Below are positions 4,841 through 8,171 of a stretch of 8,171 bases of DNA, in pieces (position 1 is the first letter of the stretch; each line of letters starts with the position of its first letter). The stretch is from an uncultured Erysipelotrichaceae bacterium (GTDB taxonomy: Bacteria > Bacillota_I > Bacilli_A > RFN20 > CAG-826). The notes beneath the pieces are model-generated. The model saw nothing but the letters and a program-made list of their open reading frames with translations, made no database searches and was not told the origin of the DNA. The stretch is taken from assembly GCA_902801805.1 (NCBI GenBank), contig CADCJP010000043.1:1-8171 (forward strand). Reading direction: 5' to 3'. Both the position numbers and the translations under genes were made by a program.

Positions 4841-6541
4841 TTATTCACCTTCTACTTGTTCGACTGGTTGGACGCTTTTAACGGCTTCTAAGAAACCATG
4901 ATAAGCGGGCTTTTTCGCGTATTCACCATCAAATAATAATGGATATTGATCTCTTCTCCAAGAAGCATTATCAGTAATGCCCCACATGACTAAAGCGTCA
5001 ATATTAGTTTGTCCAGCTTGATTAGCCTTTAAGACTCTAGTCACTAAGTTCTTATAGTATGTGCCTTGAGAATTAAAGATTGTTTTAGTGTTACCACTTG
5101 TGGTGACATCGATTTCGGTAAGTTGACACGCTAAACCTTTTTGATGGATTAACTTCGCATCAGTAATGATGTTATCAACGCTTGCGGTTGTGGATAAGTG
5201 AGTTTGAATACCGACACCATCAATTAAGTTTTCCGCGATGGCTTTCTTTAATAATGTATTAAGAGCAAAACGACAGTTATTAGTGTCGTAATCATAAGCA
5301 TAGTCGTTATAGTATAAGGCTTGTCCTTCTGCGGCATATTGTCTTGCGTATTTAAAAGCGTAATAGACGAAGTCGTCACCAATGGTTTGATACCAATAGT
5401 TTGGATTCGCACCATTATTATCGGTTTTTCTAATTTGTCCGTTTTGTACCGCCTCATTAGCGACGTCCACTGCGTACACGAGTCCTGGCCATCTATTATT
5501 AATAGTGTCAAAGACCGCTTTAATGAAGTTTTCCATACGTTGAAGCATGATTGTTTTACTAACAACCGCTCCTTTATCAGAATAGTTCTTTCTAAAGAAC
5601 CATTGAGGGGTTTGATCAAACCACACTAAGGTATGGTGTCTAACTTTAATATGATTAGCCTCACAGTAGCTATACATCTTTTCAAATGGTGAAGTTTTAA
5701 TTGCCACTTGTGTTTCATCACTCTTCGCGAGTTCTAAGCAACCTTCTTGATCAAGGATGTACTGTGGTTTACCTTCGTTTTCCGCGGTCACACTATTGAA
5801 GTTATCTTTTAAGATTTTACGATACTCAGTATTACGCATCATTTGACCGCTCATACATGTACCAACTTTAAAGTAATCTTCATATGTTCTATAAAGTGAT
5901 TCATCGTTATAAACATATCCCGTCTTCACTGTTTCTTCACCAAGAGTGATATTGATATCATCGACAAAGAATAATCCTGTATAGCCTGGATCAGTGACTT
6001 TATAGTTTAATCTAATAGCCCCTAATGTTTCTAAAGTGTCATAGGAGACCACTAGTCTAATCCATGTATCAAGACTATCTTCAGTAATGGTCACTAACTT
6101 ACTCTTTAAAGAGTTATTCATGGAGATAGGGAATACTTCCATTTGGAAGGATGAGATATTACCATCACTTGGTACATATACGCATAAAGAGATGATATCT
6201 CCATTCTTCGCATCATCTTCTATGAAGTATGGTTGTTCTATTAAATCACTACCTAAATAAGCTTGTTTACTGTTGTACACTACTTCGTATCTAAGAGAGT
6301 TCTTATCGGTATTACCGAAATCATTAACTATTTCACCATGGCTATTTTCATTCGCGAGACCTAAAGGTAAGACATCACTATTCTTTGAAGATGTCCATTC
6401 CTTGACTGTATCACCAATCTCAATTGGTTTTGGTTCTTCGCTTTCATCTGGTTGACTAGTTTTATTGTTATTACACGCAATTAAAAAAGACGCAGTCAAA
6501 AAAGGGATAACCGCGCATAGTAGTCGTTTTTTATTGTTCAT
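4841..6541 (-). CDS. GH10 endo-1,4-beta-xylanase lipoprotein with N-terminal CBM-like domain
   Basis: A 566-aa exported enzyme that cleaves internal beta-1,4 linkages of xylan. A lipoprotein signal (basic NNKKR, hydrophobic stretch, lipobox LIAC with Cys23) anchors it to the outer face of the membrane. An acidic/Pro linker follows (about 24-45), then a beta-rich region (about 46-200, ending FFVDDINITLGEE) that looks like a CBM4/9/22-type carbohydrate-binding module. The GH10 barrel spans about 215-556: FKVGTCMSGQMM (224-235), the NFNSVTAENEGK strand (247-258), HHTLVWFDQTPQWF (302-315), the acid/base Glu363 in VANEAV, IQTH (445-448), the nucleophile Glu476 in LTEIDV, and WGITDNASWRR (520-530). 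The catalytic glutamates are intact and the length is normal. The start ATG 6541 has AAAGGA 11 nt upstream, a little long. The next gene follows after 4 nt. No other xylan-use gene is in the window, so it likely serves as a cell-surface enzyme supplying oligosaccharides taken up elsewhere. Confidence 0.96.
   Translation of the reverse strand: MNNKKRLLCAVIPFLTASFLIACNNNKTSQPDESEEPKPIEIGDTVKEWTSSKNSDVLPLGLANENSHGEIVNDFGNTDKNSLRYEVVYNSKQAYLGSDLIEQPYFIEDDAKNGDIISLCVYVPSDGNISSFQMEVFPISMNNSLKSKLVTITEDSLDTWIRLVVSYDTLETLGAIRLNYKVTDPGYTGLFFVDDINITLGEETVKTGYVYNDESLYRTYEDYFKVGTCMSGQMMRNTEYRKILKDNFNSVTAENEGKPQYILDQEGCLELAKSDETQVAIKTSPFEKMYSYCEANHIKVRHHTLVWFDQTPQWFFRKNYSDKGAVVSKTIMLQRMENFIKAVFDTINNRWPGLVYAVDVANEAVQNGQIRKTDNNGANPNYWYQTIGDDFVYYAFKYARQYAAEGQALYYNDYAYDYDTNNCRFALNTLLKKAIAENLIDGVGIQTHLSTTASVDNIITDAKLIHQKGLACQLTEIDVTTSGNTKTIFNSQGTYYKNLVTRVLKANQAGQTNIDALVMWGITDNASWRRDQYPLLFDGEYAKKPAYHGFLEAVKSVQPVEQVEGE
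4845..4851 (-). promoter_or_regulatory. Shine-Dalgarno deciding the STAS-kinase start
   Basis: AAGGTGA with an 8-nt spacer to the ATG at 4836. It is embedded in the last codons of the xylanase gene, and it contains the GTG at 4846-4848 that would give a four-residue longer product, which argues against that start. The arrangement points to coupled translation. Confidence 0.75.
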
Positions 6542-6542
6542 A

Positions 6543-6587
6543 AGCCAATGGTTCCTTTATCAAAAACATTTTAACGAAAGATTGGCT
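6543..6587. repeat. Widely spaced 7-bp inverted repeat around the xylanase promoter and start
   Basis: AGCCAAT (6543-6549) lies between the xylanase ribosome binding site and its ATG, and ATTGGCT (6581-6587) lies in the -35/-10 spacer of the candidate promoter. The 31-bp gap is too long for a single dimer but would fit two half-sites on one face of DNA or a looped complex. Seven-base arms can arise by chance, so this is a weak regulatory candidate for substrate-dependent control of the xylanase operon. Confidence 0.25.
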
Positions 6588-6595
6588 AAAAACAA
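6568..6595 (-). promoter_or_regulatory. Candidate promoter of the xylanase/STAS-kinase operon
   Basis: A -10-like TAAAAT (6568-6573) and a partial -35 TTGTTT (6590-6595) are separated by 16 bp, upstream of the xylanase ribosome binding site (AAAGGA near 6553-6558). The predicted start near 6561 gives a leader of about 20 nt. The match is only moderate. The 76-nt gap before the xylanase is the most natural place for a promoter, because the preceding gene is a decaying lipoprotein. Confidence 0.4.
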
Positions 6596-6617
6596 ATATA
6601 AATATTATTTATCTTCT

Positions 6618-7207
6618 TTAATAATAACTTGGGTATGTATAATCAAAAACACCTGTGCAATAGAACTGGCCGTTAACATAATAAACTTTCCTTTGATTAA
6701 TATAAAATCCTGTTTCGTAGATGAAAAATAACAAGTCATCAGGATGCTCAAAAGAGAGTCTAACTACATTAAGTAATCCTTTTCTGGTCATATCAAATAT
6801 ATCGATAATATACACATAGGAAAACTATTCTTCTGGGAAGGGAGATACAAAAATAGAGCATAGGTATTATCTCTAATGGTCATAATCTGTATTTCGTCAG
6901 TAAGATTAGAGATACTCTTTGGAGTGACATTATATGTAGGAAAGCCACGAGAATCAATGTGGCTGTCATTGAGAAATTGTGCTACACCCTTAGTTGAATA
7001 AGAATTATAATCCGGCTGATAATATGACGTATCATAGCCATACGCTACATAGGGACTCACGTACTCAGTTGGCGTAACGGAAGACTTTGAGGACGACTCG
7101 GATGAAATAATCACTCTAGAGCCTCTAGAGCCTTTATAAGACACTGTGACTTCACCACATCCTGTTAAAGCAACTAAAGATGTTAATAATAACAATACCT
7201 TTTTCAT
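6618..7207 (-). pseudogene. Broken second copy of the Ser-rich lipoprotein (frameshifted by internal deletion)
   Basis: This is a degraded tandem paralogue of the intact gene at 7216-7923. The first part (ATG 7207 to TGA 6788, 139 aa) keeps a lipoprotein signal (LLLLTSLVALTGC, Cys17), CGEVTVSYKG, a Ser-rich linker, EYVSPYV-YGYD and YNVTPKSIS. It then goes out of frame after NSFP and ends in an unrelated CILSIYLI. The lost frame resumes as YIIDIFD...VRLSFEHPDDLLFFIY...KVYYVNGQFYCTGVFDYTYP down to 6618. Compared with the intact copy, 108 nt between the SFP codon and the Y-x-I-x-IFD codons are replaced by 5 nt (6813-6817), a net loss of 103 nt. The lost part contains the DYDSNGIDD loop. The start has a good AGAGGA ribosome binding site that overlaps the stop of the first copy, so a truncated lipoprotein may still be made. 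Confidence 0.85.
7114..7131. repeat. Two tandem 9-nt repeats in the linker of the broken lipoprotein
   Basis: CTCTAGAGC occurs twice head to tail and encodes the repeated GSRGSR after CGEVTVSYK. It lies in the same post-lipobox linker where the intact copy has its own, different 9-nt repeats, so the linker of this family appears to grow or shrink by three-codon steps. Confidence 0.7.
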
Positions 7208-7208
7208 A

Positions 7209-7214
7209 AAATCC
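7209..7214 (-). promoter_or_regulatory. Shine-Dalgarno of the second lipoprotein copy, next to the first copy's stop
   Basis: TAGAGGATTTTATG on the minus strand puts GAGG about 5 nt before the ATG at 7207. The TAG is the stop of the first copy (7216-7218). The two copies were therefore expressed as one coupled operon. Confidence 0.7.
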
Positions 7215-7215
7215 T

Positions 7216-7923
7216 CTAGTAGATATAAGTTGGATAAACATAGTCAAACACACCAGTGCAATAGAATTGACCGTTTACATAATAAACTTTATGTTGGTTA
7301 ACATAGAATCCATAGGTGTAGATGAAAAATAATAGGTCATCAGGATGTTCAAAAGAGAGTTTTGTGACAGTAAAATATCTATTATTAGCCGTATCAAATA
7401 TATTAATAACATATTCGCTTGTTTGCTTGTCTTGAGCCCAAACCACAATATCATCTATACCATTTGAGTCATAGTCACAAATACCCATTTGCATGATTTG
7501 ATAGTTTACGTCATAAGTAAGGGGAAATGATTGGTGCTTGTCAACGAAATAGATGTACGTACTAGAAGTAAAGTGCATAATTTGTATCTTGTCAGTGTAA
7601 GTAGAGATACTTCTAGGAGTGACGTTATAAATAGGGCCAGAAGTATAAATGCTTGAATCCTCTTTGAACTCTTGTGACCATACAGTCGAAAAAGTATTAT
7701 AATCCGGCATATAGTAAGCCTCATCATAACCATACTCTACATATGGACTAACATATTCACCCACCGAAGTGGATATAGATTTGGATGATCTGGATGATAC
7801 GGATGATCTGGATGATGAAATAGGTGACCTAATACCTTTATAGGACACTGTAACTTCACCACATCCCGCTAAGGAAGTAGCTATCATGATTAACGATGTA
7901 AAAAGTAATAGCTTCTTTTTCAT
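7216..7923 (-). CDS. Ser-rich surface lipoprotein with DxDxNGxDD loop, family unrecognised
   Basis: A 235-aa exported lipoprotein. The signal MKKKLLLFTSLIMIATSLAGC has lipobox LAGC with Cys21. A Ser/Arg-rich flexible linker runs over about 31-54, built partly from 9-nt DNA repeats. A Tyr-rich segment follows (EYVSPYVEYGYDEAYYMPDYN, 56-76), then a folded C-terminal domain of about 140 residues with YNVTPRSIS, CDYDSNGIDDIVVW (149-162), a conserved SFEHPDDLLFFIY (190-202) and KVYYVNGQFYCTGVFDYVYP. The D-x-D-x-N-G-x-D-D sequence followed by hydrophobic strand residues resembles the calcium loops of FG-GAP/VCBS-type repeats, but only one such unit is present, so fold and function remain open. The tandem paralogue downstream lacks this loop. 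The ATG at 7923 has no Shine-Dalgarno. The gene starts 33 nt after the stop of the upstream gene and is probably in the same transcript, or begins from a weak promoter near TATATT (7938-7943). Confidence 0.85.
   Translation of the reverse strand: MKKKLLLFTSLIMIATSLAGCGEVTVSYKGIRSPISSSRSSVSSRSSKSISTSVGEYVSPYVEYGYDEAYYMPDYNTFSTVWSQEFKEDSSIYTSGPIYNVTPRSISTYTDKIQIMHFTSSTYIYFVDKHQSFPLTYDVNYQIMQMGICDYDSNGIDDIVVWAQDKQTSEYVINIFDTANNRYFTVTKLSFEHPDDLLFFIYTYGFYVNQHKVYYVNGQFYCTGVFDYVYPTYIY
7783..7818. repeat. Four tandem 9-nt repeats in the lipoprotein linker
   Basis: Four consecutive 9-bp units share the core GGATGAT on the plus strand (GGATGATCT, GGATGATAC, GGATGATCT, GGATGATGA). They encode the Ser-Ser-Arg/Val pattern just after the lipid anchor. 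Because the unit is three codons, slippage would change linker length without breaking the frame. Confidence 0.8.
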
Positions 7924-7956
7924 ACTAGTTATTATTCAATATACTCTTTAGCAATA

Positions 7957-8171
7957 CTAAAACCTCTTCCATGGGTCATCCCCTCTTTGTTGTGATTCAT
8001 TAATTTTTCTATTAATATCATCAACAAGGTCTTCTTGTTCGTTATATCCATTAAAGTCACTATTATCATCGGAACTATAATCATCATGTTTCTCTTCTTC
8101 TTTTTGAGAATCAGAGTTATTTACATATGCCATATAGTTTTCTTTCGCCGCTAATGAGCTTAATTTTCTAA
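7957..8171 (-). CDS. C-terminal end of an unidentified protein (acidic tail)
   Basis: An open reading frame enters from the right edge and ends at TAG 7957-7959, giving 70 complete codons in the window. The translation begins RKLSSLAAKENYMAYV. It continues through a very hydrophilic, Asp/Glu/Asn/Ser-rich stretch (NNSDSQKEEEKHDDYSSDD and on), then a probably helical DLVDDINRKINESQQ, and ends RGDDPWKRF. No membrane segment, catalytic motif or known domain is visible, so the tail looks like a disordered acidic extension of a larger protein. The only ATG inside (residue 13 of the visible part) has no convincing ribosome binding site, so I treat this as the end of a longer gene. It is codirectional with the lipoproteins and its stop is 33 nt from the next start, so they may share a transcript. 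Function is unknown. Confidence 0.65.
   Translation of the reverse strand, partial: RKLSSLAAKENYMAYVNNSDSQKEEEKHDDYSSDDNSDFNGYNEQEDLVDDINRKINESQQRGDDPWKRF

Noticed and set aside
5248..5629. Open frames on both strands inside the xylanase gene
   Set aside because: Both overlap the catalytic core of an unmistakable GH10 gene in other frames and show no domain or start signal of their own.
6465..6731. Plus-strand frame across the xylanase promoter
   Set aside because: It is antisense to the lipoprotein signal of the xylanase and to the paralogue remnant, and it lacks start signals.
6788..6815. Programmed frameshift joining the two parts of the second lipoprotein
   Set aside because: Comparison with the intact copy shows a net loss of 103 nt rather than a slippery site, so deletion explains the break.
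1..8171. CRISPR array, tRNA, insertion sequence or prophage signs
   Set aside because: No regularly spaced repeats, cloverleaf-like segments, transposase motifs or phage structural genes were seen on either strand.

Overview
The window is AT-rich and every gene I can support lies on the minus strand, so transcription runs from the high coordinates to the low ones. TGA is used as a stop codon. The gene content (GH10 xylanase lipoprotein, STAS-kinase fusion, CPBP protease, small lipoproteins, Gram-positive style sigma-70 promoters) suggests a low-GC Bacillota, plausibly a gut or rumen Bacilli/Erysipelotrichia-like lineage. That placement is an inference from content, not from a marker gene.

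Layout in transcription order. (1) 8171-7957: the acidic C-terminal end of an unidentified protein. (2) 7923-6618: two tandem paralogous Ser-rich lipoproteins. The first is intact and carries a DxDxNGxDD calcium-loop-like motif. The second has lost about 103 nt, exactly the part holding that motif, and is frameshifted. (3) 6541-3706: a two-gene operon of a secreted GH10 endo-xylanase lipoprotein with an N-terminal CBM-like domain, followed by a STAS domain fused to a TIGR02172-like small-molecule or protein kinase domain. (4) 3643-2738: a multi-TM potassium channel with a TIGFGD filter, ending in an intrinsic terminator that overlaps its last codons. (5) 2698-2072: a CPBP-family intramembrane protease. 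(6) 1988-731: a two-gene toxin-antitoxin-like module. A DUF3990 (ADP-ribosyltransferase-like) protein comes first and overlaps by 8 nt a 202-aa protein with a C-terminal XRE-type HTH. (7) 644-1: a small HMA metal-binding protein whose end contains the ribosome binding site of a ZIP-family metal permease, which runs off the window.

The most interesting regulatory structure is at the toxin promoter. It has TTGACA-17-TATAAT, with the -10 only 9 nt from the ATG, which predicts a leaderless mRNA. A perfect 8-bp inverted repeat lies over both the -10 and the start codon. The potassium channel gene shows the same geometry: an extended -10 placed 9 nt before the ATG, inside a perfect 7-bp inverted repeat, and no Shine-Dalgarno sequence. 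The HMA/ZIP operon has an extended -10 followed directly by a perfect 7-4-7 inverted repeat at the predicted start site, a good candidate for a metal-responsive operator. Other genes (ZIP, HMA, second lipoprotein, STAS-kinase, xylanase) have ordinary Shine-Dalgarno sites, so the genome appears to mix leadered and leaderless initiation.

No tRNA, rRNA, CRISPR array, insertion sequence or plus-strand gene was supported. No gene-free stretch exceeds about 90 nt.
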